DNA of 64,000 nt from Brevibacillus brevis NBRC 100599 (GTDB lineage Bacteria > Bacillota > Bacilli > Brevibacillales > Brevibacillaceae). Position numbers and translations under genes: made by a program. The notes beneath the pieces were generated by a model that saw only the letters and a list, made by a program, of their open reading frames with translations, was not told the DNA's origin and did no database searches. Location: positions 3,479,501 to 3,543,500 of the forward strand of contig NC_012491.1 of the NCBI RefSeq assembly GCF_000010165.1. Reading direction: 5' to 3'. Each line of letters starts with the position of its first letter. Positions within the stretch are counted from its first letter, which is position 1. Shown piece after piece: positions 9,128 through 17,833 of the stretch.

Positions 9128-11349
9128 TTCCGCACCCCCTCTACCTGGAAAATTGGCTCTGGTAGAGCTAATCGTGACGTTCCATTATGGGAAAAACGAA
9201 GCAATAACGATTGATTTGGCGTTAACACTTGTTGGAGTTCTTTGTCGAGGACAAGTCTCGTCCCACGCTCAACAGGTATCCACCTACCACTCTTTTGGTG
9301 GAAGTATTCTATCCGGAAAGGCTTAAATGAACTGTGATTCAGTGGTACCGTAATTCGCTTCATATTGATCGCGGCTTTGTCTGCACGCAGCTCAAACGTA
9401 ATGCTGCCCTTTCCAATCTGCCAAATGTATCCGGTACTATCGAAGTCCCCTGTCGTTTCATACACCTCTGCATCAAGCAAGCCATACGGAAAAGTCACGA
9501 TGCCTTGTTCATTCGGCTGGAATTGAATTGGCTGCTGAATGACATTCCAGTAATGTGCTTGGTGAGGCACCTGCATTGTCATCAGAGGAAGAGGCTCTGT
9601 CGTTGTACCGATGATACTTACCTGATTTCCCTCTTCGTACTCAACGACTCTTTCCCTCATTTCTTTGATTCGCTCTTCCAACGTTTGCAATTCGTTTGAT
9701 GCTTGTGGTTTTCTTGGCATAAACAGGGGCTCAAGCACACTGTCAATCTGTTTTTCTTCTCCCTTTTTCAAAGGACCAAGAGGAATTCGCTGAAAACCAA
9801 TTTCAATATAAGTTTGATCGTAGGCAAACTCCGTATTGTTTTTCACGTGCCCTTGCACACGATTCTCATTGATTCGCAAGGAAGCATCAAAAGCCCCCAT
9901 GTCGTGCTTTACCCCGATACCGATTGCCTGTTTCGGTGTCAAATAGGGTAGATTACGGAAAGAGAGAAGCTCCTCGCCATTCATTAGTCCCTCTGGTCGA
10001 TAATCATTTCGTCCTACTGTCAAGGGCAGAGCAACGATCGAAGGTTCAAGCTGAACATCATAGTCGTTCTGATCCACCCCTAAAAACGTTGCGGCTGAGC
10101 GAACATGAGCCAAAGACTCATCTAATATATCGATCTTGGTTACGGCGTAGCTAGTACTCGTTTTCACAACAGCAGGCTTTCCAATCGCGAATATAGCGAC
10201 GGTCAAGAAAATTCCTCCCAACGGGATGACTCCCCACGCCCATTCAGGTTTTCTCATTCTTCTTAGAATGAAGTATGTCAATGGTGCGAGTACAATTACG
10301 TATCCGCCCCATAACGCTACCATCCAGGTTGGCGGAGGAGTTTGCACTTCAGGAATCTTCTTGCTCAAGTCTAGAAAAGGCCGGGTCATTTGATCCATAA
10401 AAAGCTTCTCTTCAAAAATCTTCTTGGCGCCATGCTGGGTCATTGCATTCTGCCACAGTTGTGGATTGAATTGCCACGATGCCAACGGCTCTGCTGTCAC
10501 ATCATAGTTGACAAATAGTAGCAACCCTCTGCCGTATGGTTTTGACACAAATAAGGGCAAGTCACGGTTGTATACACCAATACTGCCTTTTGGCGCAACT
10601 TTTGCAATGTCATACTCACTTAGTGCTTGCTGCAGATCGATATTACCAGCTTTTCCGGCTTCCACAGGGAGAATATCAGCAAACCGCTGGATCATCCCAT
10701 CTTGATTGGGACCTGCGGAAACAACTACGATCCCTCCCAGCTGGATCCACTCCTTGATCGCAGCCATCTGCTGATCATTTATTGTGGAGCCACTATAGCC
10801 TGCCAGCGCTAACATATCTATGTTTTCGTAAATCCATGATTGGTCAGGTAACATTTGTTCCGTAAGATTTTGTACGGACAAGGGACGATTCATTTTGGAT
10901 TGAGACTGATTGACGGCAAGGAAATGAAACGCATTGCCCTCCTCGCTAATCACCCCAATTGTGCGTCCGTCTGTTGGATATGAGATACGCAGCTTTTCAC
11001 TTTTGACAACTTGACCGTTTTGCGTAACCTGAACGTACCAATCATCAAGCAATATTTGGGTAGGCATATCAAAGTATACGGTTGTACTCTTTCCTTGCTC
11101 GAGCTTTATCGGACGCCGAAGTTTCAATTCATTATTTTTTTTGACTTGTCGCTGCGATAACTCTACAGATCCTGTGAAATCCTTTTCCTGGCTGGTTACC
11201 TTTACGTTTAGTCTCATCCATGATTCATATTTGACGATACCACTTAAGGGTATTTCGAATTGTATGTCTACGTTGCTCTCTGCCATAGCTGGGCGTATCG
11301 AAAAGCTAAGCCATGTGATGACAAAGATTAACACCCATTTCCATCTCAT
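9121..11349 (-). CDS. Large exported or membrane-anchored protein of the ECF operon
   Basis: An ATG at 11367 overlaps the anti-sigma stop, but a second ATG at 11349 sits 7 nt behind GGAGG and opens a good signal peptide (MRWKWVLIFVITWLSFS...AMA), so I take 11349 (742 aa). After a beta-rich extracytoplasmic part and a segment resembling a glutamine-amidotransferase-like domain ('IDMLALAGYSGSTINDQQ'), two membrane helices occur at about residues 345-400. A beta-rich C-terminal part of about 350 residues follows. Family not recognised. Coupled to anti-sigma factor and ABC transporter, it may link surface sensing to export. Confidence 0.75.
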   Translation of the reverse strand: MRWKWVLIFVITWLSFSIRPAMAESNVDIQFEIPLSGIVKYESWMRLNVKVTSQEKDFTGSVELSQRQVKKNNELKLRRPIKLEQGKSTTVYFDMPTQILLDDWYVQVTQNGQVVKSEKLRISYPTDGRTIGVISEEGNAFHFLAVNQSQSKMNRPLSVQNLTEQMLPDQSWIYENIDMLALAGYSGSTINDQQMAAIKEWIQLGGIVVVSAGPNQDGMIQRFADILPVEAGKAGNIDLQQALSEYDIAKVAPKGSIGVYNRDLPLFVSKPYGRGLLLFVNYDVTAEPLASWQFNPQLWQNAMTQHGAKKIFEEKLFMDQMTRPFLDLSKKIPEVQTPPPTWMVALWGGYVIVLAPLTYFILRRMRKPEWAWGVIPLGGIFLTVAIFAIGKPAVVKTSTSYAVTKIDILDESLAHVRSAATFLGVDQNDYDVQLEPSIVALPLTVGRNDYRPEGLMNGEELLSFRNLPYLTPKQAIGIGVKHDMGAFDASLRINENRVQGHVKNNTEFAYDQTYIEIGFQRIPLGPLKKGEEKQIDSVLEPLFMPRKPQASNELQTLEERIKEMRERVVEYEEGNQVSIIGTTTEPLPLMTMQVPHQAHYWNVIQQPIQFQPNEQGIVTFPYGLLDAEVYETTGDFDSTGYIWQIGKGSITFELRADKAAINMKRITVPLNHSSFKPFRIEYFHQKSGRWIPVERGTRLVLDKELQQVLTPNQSLLLRFSHNGTSRLALPEPIFQVEGVRKW

Positions 11350-11363
11350 GCTTGTTCCTCCGC

Positions 11364-12440
11364 TCATTTTCGTGACGCCAAAGAGATAACCAGTTGTTGC
11401 AGTTGATCATGGCGTGAGATAAGCAGTAAGTGCTTACCTTTGTTTGCCCAGTTTCCTTTGATCAGCTCTTCCGAAGACTGGTTTCTCAATGGTAGCTCGC
11501 GTGTCACAAAAGGCTCTACACCCACGTTTACTTCCATCAGTGTTCCATCGGGGTGTGTATAGGTCAATCTCATATCGGAGCTCCACGATGCCCACTGTCC
11601 CACTGCAAGCGAGGTAACTTTCCCTGTTCGCATTTCCATCAGCTGTACTTCACCGGCTTTATTGAAGGCAAGCAAGCTTCCATCTGGTGACCATTCAGGC
11701 TGAGAGCCTTCTACAAGCTTCCACTCTTGGAACGAAACTGTGCTGCTCACCCAAATTTCATCGACGCCATTTTTCGAGCGGGTAAAGGCAAGCGAATCAT
11801 CGTGTTCAGACCAGCTTGGTGAAGAATACAATACCCCTTCTTCTTCCTTCAGCAATCGGCTGCTTCCTATGCTGTAGCTTGTCGGCATCTCCACAATCCA
11901 TATTCGCGATAATTTTTTATCTTGCTCGACGACAGCGATTTTCTTCCCGGAATTAGACCACGCAACCCCCGTGTATTTGCCTTCGGTTGGCGGCAATTTG
12001 ATCGTGACTGGCTTTAGTTCCGCGTCGATTGGAATGGTTTTCAGCTCTGTATTGTTATGGATATACGCGAGCTGTGTGGCTTTGCTATCAATATCAACAA
12101 GCTCCACGGCCGCTTGTGCTGGCAGCGTAAGTACTTCATGCTCTCGAACGGCAAGAGAGGAATTGTTCCACCACACAAATCCACCTATGGCAAGGATGAG
12201 AGCAGCAGCAGCGATTCCGCTCCAAACCAACTTCCCAAACTTTTTAGGAGCGGCATTTGGGGCCTTTGTCTGTTTGGCTTCGAGATCTCTCATTTTCTGG
12301 AGCAATTGTTTTTTCAGGTCTGATTTCAGCTGATAATTGACTGGAACCGATCCGCGCATCTGCTTCAAATGGGCTAGGAGCTGGGTTACGGTCTGATCAT
12401 CCGATTGATTATCCTGGGGGTGCTTCTCCTCTTCTCTCAT
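11364..12440 (-). CDS. Anti-sigma-factor-like membrane protein with TolB-type propeller
   Basis: 358 aa. The first ~70 residues are cytoplasmic and charged, as in anti-sigma factors; one membrane helix follows at about 69-92 (KLVWSGIAAAALILAIGGFV). The extracytoplasmic rest contains repeated 'YSSPSWSEHDDSLAFT', 'PEWSPDGSLLAFN' and 'ASWSSDMRLTYT' blades of a TolB/WD40-like beta-propeller. It overlaps the sigma gene by 4 nt. No HxxxCxxC zinc motif is seen. The inferred role is to hold the ECF sigma factor until an external signal arrives; this rests on gene order and topology. Confidence 0.8.
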   Translation of the reverse strand: MREEEKHPQDNQSDDQTVTQLLAHLKQMRGSVPVNYQLKSDLKKQLLQKMRDLEAKQTKAPNAAPKKFGKLVWSGIAAAALILAIGGFVWWNNSSLAVREHEVLTLPAQAAVELVDIDSKATQLAYIHNNTELKTIPIDAELKPVTIKLPPTEGKYTGVAWSNSGKKIAVVEQDKKLSRIWIVEMPTSYSIGSSRLLKEEEGVLYSSPSWSEHDDSLAFTRSKNGVDEIWVSSTVSFQEWKLVEGSQPEWSPDGSLLAFNKAGEVQLMEMRTGKVTSLAVGQWASWSSDMRLTYTHPDGTLMEVNVGVEPFVTRELPLRNQSSEELIKGNWANKGKHLLLISRHDQLQQLVISLASRK

Positions 12441-12991
12441 TCGGAGTCCCCCCTCTCATACATCTTCTGAAGTTTTTGTAATCCGCGATAAGAAATCATT
12501 TTGATACTCGATTCTGTTTTGCCGAGCACCTCAGCTACCTGACTGATTTTGAGATCAGCAAAGTACCGGAGCATCAACACGTCTCGTTGATCCTGAGACA
12601 ACAAATCCAGACGATCACGAAGCAGACGAATCTCTTCATTCGTCAGCGCCTGTCGTTCCGGCTGCCATGTGTCGTCCGGCTCTGCTCCTAGAAAATCCTC
12701 CTGGTCAACCGGAAACTCCCTGTTTTTCCGCATAAAATCTACATATGTATTGTGAGCAATACGAAAAATCCACGATGCGAAAGGACTTGTTCTGCTATAT
12801 TGCTCGAATTTTTCTAGCGCTTTTAAAAAGACCACGGTGGTCAAATCATCGGCATCCCACGTACTTTGAACCCGGCAGCGTAAATACCGGTTGACGCGAT
12901 CAAAATATTCGTCATATAGTTCCGTAAATGGACGAGATTCATAATAATCTCCGGATGATGGCCCCGATGGTTGCTTCATAGCCATTCCCAT
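12437..12991 (-). CDS. ECF-type RNA polymerase sigma factor
   Basis: 184-aa sigma-70 family protein with region 2 (FTELYDEYFDRVNRYLR... to DFMRKNRE, about 21-95) and region 4 (LLSQDQRDVLMLRYFADL... HTH 'ISQVAEVLGKTESSIKM', about 130-170), with no region 3. It starts behind GAGGAAAAC and is first in a six-gene operon. An ECF-type promoter lies 87-114 nt upstream, which suggests autoregulation. Confidence 0.93.
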   Translation of the reverse strand: MGMAMKQPSGPSSGDYYESRPFTELYDEYFDRVNRYLRCRVQSTWDADDLTTVVFLKALEKFEQYSRTSPFASWIFRIAHNTYVDFMRKNREFPVDQEDFLGAEPDDTWQPERQALTNEEIRLLRDRLDLLSQDQRDVLMLRYFADLKISQVAEVLGKTESSIKMISYRGLQKLQKMYERGDSE

Positions 12992-13028
12992 TTGCGTTTT
13001 CCTCGGTTTCTTCCAGACTGAAGCATGT

Positions 13029-13062
13029 TCTCAGAATGGACTTTCTCCACTGCATTCTGAGA
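13029..13062. repeat. Inverted repeat in the sigma-operon leader
   Basis: TCTCAGAATG (13029-13038) and CATTCTGAGA (13053-13062) form a perfect 10-bp stem with a 14-nt loop. It lies between the ECF promoter and the sigma start codon, without a T run, so it is more likely an RNA structure or operator than a terminator. Confidence 0.5.
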
Positions 13063-13077
13063 CTACTCTAACTAAGT

Positions 13078-13105
13078 AATACGTATTTCTTAGGAAGAAA
13101 GTTTC
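13078..13105 (-). promoter_or_regulatory. ECF-sigma promoter of the sigma operon
   Basis: On the minus strand TGAAAC ends at 13101 and CGTATT runs from 13083 to 13078, with a 17-bp spacer. This matches the GAAAC / CGTA pattern of Bacillus ECF promoters such as those of SigW and SigX. It would start transcription about 80 nt before the sigma gene, implying positive autoregulation. Confidence 0.65.
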
Positions 13106-13128
13106 ATAATGTGGCAAAGTTTTTTGAA

Positions 13129-14286
13129 TTATTTCCCTAATGCGGCATCTAATGCTATCTGAATGTCTTGAACAGCCTCGATTCCGACCGATAACCGTAC
13201 CAGTCCCATCGTGATTCCCGTTTCCTTGCGCTGCTCTTCAGAAAAAGCACGGTGAGACGTCGTAACTGGATGAGATACACTCGTCTCCACACCTGCCAGA
13301 GACGGAGCCAGCTTGATCCAGTCAAGTGCCCGGTAAAAATCGTAAATCTTTGTCTCGTCTGCCAGAGCAAAGGATATCATTGCCCCCTGTTTTTGCCTTG
13401 AAAAAAAGAAGGTCTCCGTAGGACTTGGGTAATACACCCGTGCAACTGCAGGATGATCACGAAGAAACGCAGCAATCTGACTGGCATTATCGCATTGACG
13501 CTCCATTCTCACTGCCAGTGTTTTCAAACCCCGCGATGTCAACCAAGCCTCAAAAGGACTGAGGGACGCACCGTAGTTGACTACGATCTCGGTAGCACGC
13601 TTGATTATCGCCTGTGATCCAACCAAAACACCTGACGTCACATCGCTATGTCCACCTATGTATTTGGTTCCACTGTGCACGACAAGATCTGCTCCGAATG
13701 AAACGGGTTGTACCAAATACGGGGTCGCAAACGTATTATCCACCATGACGGTTAAGCCAAGTCTTTTTGCTTCCTTGATCCAGTATGGCAAATCTACAAC
13801 AGTCAATAGCGGATTGGTGATACTCTCCACGAAAAACAGCCGCGTGGTCGGGCGAACATGATCAGCAAGCTTTGTCGTTTGCCCAAGCTGAATGCATCCA
13901 AGCTCGATTCCAAACCGCGACAGCTCCTTATGCAGTAGAGCATAGGTACCCCCATAAATTTCATGGGATGCCAGAACGTGATCGCCAGGGGAAAGAACGG
14001 CAAGTAAACCCGCCATGATCGCTCCCATACCGGAGGCAGCACTGACACCTGCCTCGGCGCCTTCTAAAGCTGCGATTGCATGAGCTAGCTCAGCCTGGTT
14101 GGGATTTCCATTTCGGGTGTACAAGTATTCACCTTCGCCGACGTAGTATTGTTCTACTTCTTCCAAGCCTTCGAAGGCAAAAACAGAGGTTTGATAAATC
14201 GGTGTCGTTTTGCTCTTTACTCCCTGCAAAGGGTCATGTCCGATATGTACCGTTTTGGTCTCAAATCGCTCTGCCACATTGATCAC
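13129..14286 (-). CDS. Cys/Met metabolism PLP-dependent enzyme (cystathionine gamma-synthase/lyase family)
   Basis: 385-aa enzyme of the trans-sulfuration family. The PLP-binding lysine is Lys208 in HSGTKYIGGHSD; the phosphate-binding segment SGMGAI (85-90) and YxR motif YTRNGNPN (56-63) are present. Family members make or cleave cystathionine, or cleave homocysteine or methionine; the exact reaction cannot be settled here. No S-box or T-box leader was seen upstream. Monocistronic. Confidence 0.88.
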   Translation of the reverse strand: MINVAERFETKTVHIGHDPLQGVKSKTTPIYQTSVFAFEGLEEVEQYYVGEGEYLYTRNGNPNQAELAHAIAALEGAEAGVSAASGMGAIMAGLLAVLSPGDHVLASHEIYGGTYALLHKELSRFGIELGCIQLGQTTKLADHVRPTTRLFFVESITNPLLTVVDLPYWIKEAKRLGLTVMVDNTFATPYLVQPVSFGADLVVHSGTKYIGGHSDVTSGVLVGSQAIIKRATEIVVNYGASLSPFEAWLTSRGLKTLAVRMERQCDNASQIAAFLRDHPAVARVYYPSPTETFFFSRQKQGAMISFALADETKIYDFYRALDWIKLAPSLAGVETSVSHPVTTSHRAFSEEQRKETGITMGLVRLSVGIEAVQDIQIALDAALGK

Positions 14287-14412
14287 CCTTTTCTCCCAAT
14301 CATACCACGCGAGATTGGAAAGGAAACTAGCGGATTGGCAAATGCTCGACGATTTGTGTTATAATTCGAAACCGAACCACCCAACGATATGATACAAAGG
14401 AAGGTGCATAAG

Positions 14413-15108
14413 ATGAGAAAAATGATGACAACTCTGTTCACATGTCTGACGGCAATCGCCTTGGTTACGGGTTGTTCTACAGGAAGCAATCAAGCCGCTC
14501 CTAATCAACCGACTACGCCAGCAGAGAAACCAGCATCCAAAGAGCCAGCTAACCCACCGGGTCCAACCGGAGAGAAGAAATACGAGAAGGCTCCGGCTAT
14601 GCAGATTGACAAAGCAAAAGATTATCAAGCAAAAATATCTACTTCCATGGGAGACATTACAATCGATCTGTTTGAAAAAGATGCCCCCATTGCTGTCAAC
14701 AACTTTGTCTTCCTCGCAAAGGACAAGTTCTATGACGGCATCAAGTTCCACCGCGTGATCAAAGACTTCATGATTCAAACAGGCGATCCATTGGGATCTG
14801 GCATGGGTGGTCCAGGTTACACGTTTGAAGACGAATTGAAAAATGGTCATAAATATGAACCAGGCGTGGTTGCCATGGCGAATTCCGGTAAAAACACGAA
14901 TGGTAGCCAATTCTTCATTGGTTCTGGACCTGACGTGACAGGATTGGACAACTCTCCGAACTACACGATTTTCGGAAAAGTCACGGGTGGCATGGATGTT
15001 GTTCAAAAAATTGCCGGAACAAAAGTAAAGAAAAACCCACAAACGGGTGAACCAAGTGTTCCAGAGCAAACGATTACTATTAAATCCATTGCAATTACAG
15101 AAAAATAA
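14413..15108 (+). CDS. Peptidyl-prolyl cis-trans isomerase, cyclophilin-type lipoprotein
   Basis: The ATG at 14413 follows AAGGAAGGTGCATAAG; an in-frame ATG at 14389 has no ribosome-binding site. The 231-aa product has a lipoprotein signal with lipobox LVTGC, a ~50-residue Pro/Ala/Asn linker, then a cyclophilin domain: FHRVIKDFMIQTGDPLGSG, FEDEL, ANSGKNTNGSQFFI and NYTIFGKVTGGMDVV. It should assist folding of secreted proteins outside the membrane. A terminator follows. Confidence 0.93.
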   Translation: MRKMMTTLFTCLTAIALVTGCSTGSNQAAPNQPTTPAEKPASKEPANPPGPTGEKKYEKAPAMQIDKAKDYQAKISTSMGDITIDLFEKDAPIAVNNFVFLAKDKFYDGIKFHRVIKDFMIQTGDPLGSGMGGPGYTFEDELKNGHKYEPGVVAMANSGKNTNGSQFFIGSGPDVTGLDNSPNYTIFGKVTGGMDVVQKIAGTKVKKNPQTGEPSVPEQTITIKSIAITEK

Positions 15109-15129
15109 GAGCAGCCTAAAGCTGCACAC

Positions 15130-15164
15130 GAAAGCCACTTTCTCAACGGGAAAGTGGCTTTTTT
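15130..15164 (+). terminator. Terminator of the cyclophilin gene
   Basis: AAGCCACTTTC and GAAAGTGGCTT form a perfect 11-bp stem with a 7-nt loop, followed by TTTTTT. Confidence 0.85.
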
Positions 15165-15336
15165 ATCGAGGAAACATCTGGTTCATGAAAACATTTTCAC
15201 ATTAAATGCTGTTTTGTAAATAGTGCTATGGTGCCATTTCCCTCTTGAACCACTCCAGTAAGACCGATAGACTTGCAAAAGACCTGATTCGCTTCCGCAA
15301 TCAAAACGCAAAAAGCGAAAAGGAGTGGTTCACACC

Positions 15337-15960
15337 ATGTTGTCACGAGAAGCGCCAACGCGCTTTTTCTTCTTTTTGAACAGTTTTGGATTGATGCTGT
15401 TATGCTTATTTGTAACACCGACAAGTGCAATGGCACCACAACCGGTACCAATCCTCCCTGTTCTCGATAGTACAACGTCGCCATCGGAACAAGTTTCAAA
15501 GAAGGAAAAGAAACCAACCCTATCTGCTACAGCAGTAAAACGCGAGTCTGTACAGGTTAGTCGTGATAGTCGCCCCAGAGTGGTTCGCAATGGAAAAGTG
15601 AAAGTTTCGGAGAGGGATATGGAACTGCTCGCCCGGTTAGTTTATGCGGAAGGCCGGGGAGAACCGTATGAAGGACAGGTAGCGATTGCTGCCGTTGTAT
15701 TGAATCGGGTTGCTTCAGATGATTTTCCAAATACGGTACGGGAGGTTATTTATGCTCCCAATGCGTTTTCGCCTGTCCATGACGGCAATTTGACACATAA
15801 ATTGAATGAAAGTACGAGAAAAGCGGTCCAGGACGCAATGAATGGAAAGGATCCGAGCAACGGTTCCCTGTACTTCTTTAATCCGGATACAGCTAAATCC
15901 AAGTGGATTTGGTCACGTCCTGTAACGGTTGAGATCGGTAACCATCGTTTTGCTCGTTAA
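15337..15960 (+). CDS. SleB/CwlJ-type cell wall hydrolase
   Basis: The ATG at 15337 lies 9-11 nt after AAAAGGAG; a GTG at 15325 sits inside that site. The 207-aa protein has an N-terminal membrane/signal segment (FFFFLNSFGLMLLCLFV), a basic linker, and a C-terminal Hydrolase_2 domain from about residue 95: LLARLVYAEGRGEPYEGQ with the catalytic Glu, then AAVVLNRV and the NPDTAKSKWIW ending. These are lytic transglycosylases of spore cortex or vegetative wall. It lacks the peptidoglycan-binding repeat of SleB, so it is closer to the CwlJ/YkvT-like group. Confidence 0.85.
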   Translation: MLSREAPTRFFFFLNSFGLMLLCLFVTPTSAMAPQPVPILPVLDSTTSPSEQVSKKEKKPTLSATAVKRESVQVSRDSRPRVVRNGKVKVSERDMELLARLVYAEGRGEPYEGQVAIAAVVLNRVASDDFPNTVREVIYAPNAFSPVHDGNLTHKLNESTRKAVQDAMNGKDPSNGSLYFFNPDTAKSKWIWSRPVTVEIGNHRFAR

Positions 15961-16271
15961 CGCGTTACTCACAAAAAAAGATTTAATAATACTTTATTTT
16001 TATTTAATTGATGTTTTACTTTTGCTTGCTATGTTGTACGTGTAAGCACTTTTTCAACGCATTGAGAAAAAGTTCGATTATCTTCTTTGGATGACTTTTT
16101 AACGTAAGCATGTTTAGATCGATCATTCAATCTGAGTATGCCTACGCTAATAGCTTTGATTGATTGACTGTTTTGGGTGAGAGCAAACCAGTCATAGAAC
16201 AATCAGTCGTTCTTTTTCTCAATCGCCCCCAATAATTAGGCATTCCCAACTGGGAGTGCCCCTTTTTTATT
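15961..16271. other. Non-coding stretch ending in a terminator
   Basis: No gene is seen between the hydrolase and the DUF1811 gene. It holds a weak hairpin (ACTTTTTC / GAAAAAGT near 16050-16075). At 16241-16271 is a strong plus-strand terminator, GGCATTCCC-AACT-GGGAGTGCC followed by CCTTTTTT. It could be a long 3' UTR or a small RNA. Confidence 0.45.
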
Positions 16272-16342
16272 TTCAAACCCGTATACAGACATAACACCTT
16301 GTCTTTTGCTACAATATACCTGTATGGAAAGGGGGCAGTTCG

Positions 16343-16654
16343 TTGCGTTTGTACAGTCAAATGACACTCGCAGAGCTCCAGGAGGAAATGGAGCGCCTGC
16401 ACGTAGAAGCGAAAGAGAAAAAGAAGCTTGGGGATCACTCACAGCTTGCGATCATTACACAAAAGTACTTTATGGCGAAATCGTACTATTTAGGAACAAG
16501 TGAGTTCCGAATCGGCAGCAAATACAGCGTGCCTGATTACGATCAGCCGTTTACAATCGATTATTTCAACGGCGTCTTTGCTTGGGGACGTTTCCCTGAT
16601 TCAGACGAGCAAACAGGTTTTCCAGTAGGAATGCTGGAACTATGGTTCGACTAG
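16343..16654 (+). CDS. DUF1811 (YfhH-like) protein
   Basis: 103 aa with a TTG start behind AAAGGGGG. The N-terminal MTLAELQEEMERLHVEAKEKKKLG helix and the C-terminal 'FAWGRFPDSDEQTGFPVGML' beta part match the DUF1811 family of Bacilli. Function unknown; cytoplasmic. Followed at once by a strong terminator. Confidence 0.82.
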   Translation: MRLYSQMTLAELQEEMERLHVEAKEKKKLGDHSQLAIITQKYFMAKSYYLGTSEFRIGSKYSVPDYDQPFTIDYFNGVFAWGRFPDSDEQTGFPVGMLELWFD

Positions 16655-16702
16655 AAAAAAGAGATCGGCACTCGCACACTTGTGCATGCCGATCTCTTTT
16701 TT
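16655..16702. terminator. Bidirectional-looking terminator
   Basis: GAGATCGGCA (16661-16670) and TGCCGATCTC (16687-16696) are perfectly complementary, flanked by A6 and T6. Confidence 0.88.
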
Positions 16703-16767
16703 CTTGCCCGGGCACATGCCGCAGCAGATGGATATACTAAGAAAAACGAAAGGGAGCCAACCCGCAT

Positions 16768-17217
16768 ATGGACTGGATTTCTATCATCCTTTTGGTACTA
16801 CTTGCGCTCGGTGTTATTGGTAACAACGCAACCGTATCCATTGCCGTTGCGATTCTTCTCTTAATGAGGCTCCTGTCATTGGAACGATATTTTCCTCTAC
16901 TCGAGCAGCATGGATTACAGCTCGGGATCATTATACTGACGATTGGCATCATGACACCGCTGGCAAGCGGCAAAATTAATCCTTCGTCTTTCTTGGAGAT
17001 TTTCACAAATTGGCATTCGCTGCTGGCCGTCGCCGTCGGTATGTTTGTGGCCTACCTGGCGGGAAAAGGAACGGTCTTGATGTCCCAAAATCCATTGATC
17101 GTTACTGGCCTCTTGCTAGGTACAATCGCTGGTGTCACTTTTTTCCGAGGTGTTGCAGTCGGTCCTTTAATTGCAGCAGGGATTCTCGCCTTTATCTTGC
17201 AATTTCTCCCGAAGTGA
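16768..17217 (+). CDS. DUF441 family membrane protein (UPF0756)
   Basis: 149-aa protein with about four membrane helices, starting behind AAAGGGAG. The sequence 'GVIGNNATVSIAVAILLLMRL', 'ILTIGIMTPLASGKI' and 'YLAGKGTVLMSQNPLIVTGLLLGTI' is typical of UPF0756 (YtwI-like) proteins. Role unknown. It converges on the HesB-like gene with stop codons touching. Confidence 0.88.
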   Translation: MDWISIILLVLLALGVIGNNATVSIAVAILLLMRLLSLERYFPLLEQHGLQLGIIILTIGIMTPLASGKINPSSFLEIFTNWHSLLAVAVGMFVAYLAGKGTVLMSQNPLIVTGLLLGTIAGVTFFRGVAVGPLIAAGILAFILQFLPK

Positions 17218-17526
17218 TTAGCTCCAGCGCTCTTTTAGCTGAAGACCATAGGCCAAAATTTGTTGTGGCGTAACCATGCGGAAGCCTTGCTGTGCACGAT
17301 AATCAATCGTAAGCAGATCAGATCCGATATAGGCGATCGTTTCGCGATCTATCAGAAACGTCAAAGAATCGACCTGGTAGACTTCATCCTCGGGACCTTG
17401 GCTATCCCACCACAACGTATACTCTACATTCATCCCGCAGCCACCGACTAGCTCACCGTTGATCCGAATGGGCTTATCTGTACTTGCCATACGTTCTTCG
17501 GCCTCTTTTGTCACTTTTACTATCAT
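17218..17526 (-). CDS. HesB/IscA-like protein with few cysteines
   Basis: The ATG at 17526 gives 102 aa (MIVKVTKEAEERM...); the frame extends to 17625 without support. The beta-rich pattern of the HesB/IscA fold is present, but the three conserved iron-sulfur cysteines are not: only one Cys, in LVGGCGMNV, remains and the C-terminal CGCG is absent. It may bind metal differently or be a scaffold only. Stops abut the DUF441 gene. Confidence 0.7.
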   Translation of the reverse strand: MIVKVTKEAEERMASTDKPIRINGELVGGCGMNVEYTLWWDSQGPEDEVYQVDSLTFLIDRETIAYIGSDLLTIDYRAQQGFRMVTPQQILAYGLQLKERWS

Positions 17527-17627
17527 GTTTGATGCCACCCTTCTCATGATTTTCCAGCATGCTGAATGCATCATCTCTTTCATGATAGCATACAATGCTT
17601 GAAAGGCAGCAGAAAGGACGATCATCT

Positions 17628-17768
17628 ATGAACATCTACGAACAAGATGGGATTTTTGTCGCGGAAACGGAGTTCCAATCGGAGCTCGTTGTCATTTTTG
17701 CGAATACGTGGGAGGAAGCCAAGGAAAAACTACTCGTTCGGCTTCTCGTACTAGAAATGATTGGTTGA
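17628..17768 (+). CDS. 46-aa small protein
   Basis: Too short to stand out, but the ATG at 17628 follows AGAAAGGAC and the frame runs MNIYEQDGIFVAETEFQS with a balanced amino-acid mix (beta strands then a 'TWEEAKEKLL' helix). It ends just before a terminator. Function unknown. Confidence 0.55.
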   Translation: MNIYEQDGIFVAETEFQSELVVIFANTWEEAKEKLLVRLLVLEMIG

Positions 17769-17770
17769 AT

Positions 17771-17803
17771 AAAAAGCGGGTCGCCCAGTGGACCTGCTTT
17801 TTT
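17771..17803 (+). terminator. Terminator after the 46-aa gene
   Basis: AAAGCGGGTC and GACCTGCTTT pair with one G-T over a short loop, with A5 before and T6 after. Confidence 0.6.
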
Positions 17804-17833
17804 CCATGTAAAAAAACAAGGAGCTACCCATAC

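Noticed and set aside
14287-14412. Possible SAM riboswitch upstream of the cystathionine-type enzyme
   Set aside because: The leader is short and none of the conserved S-box segments are present.
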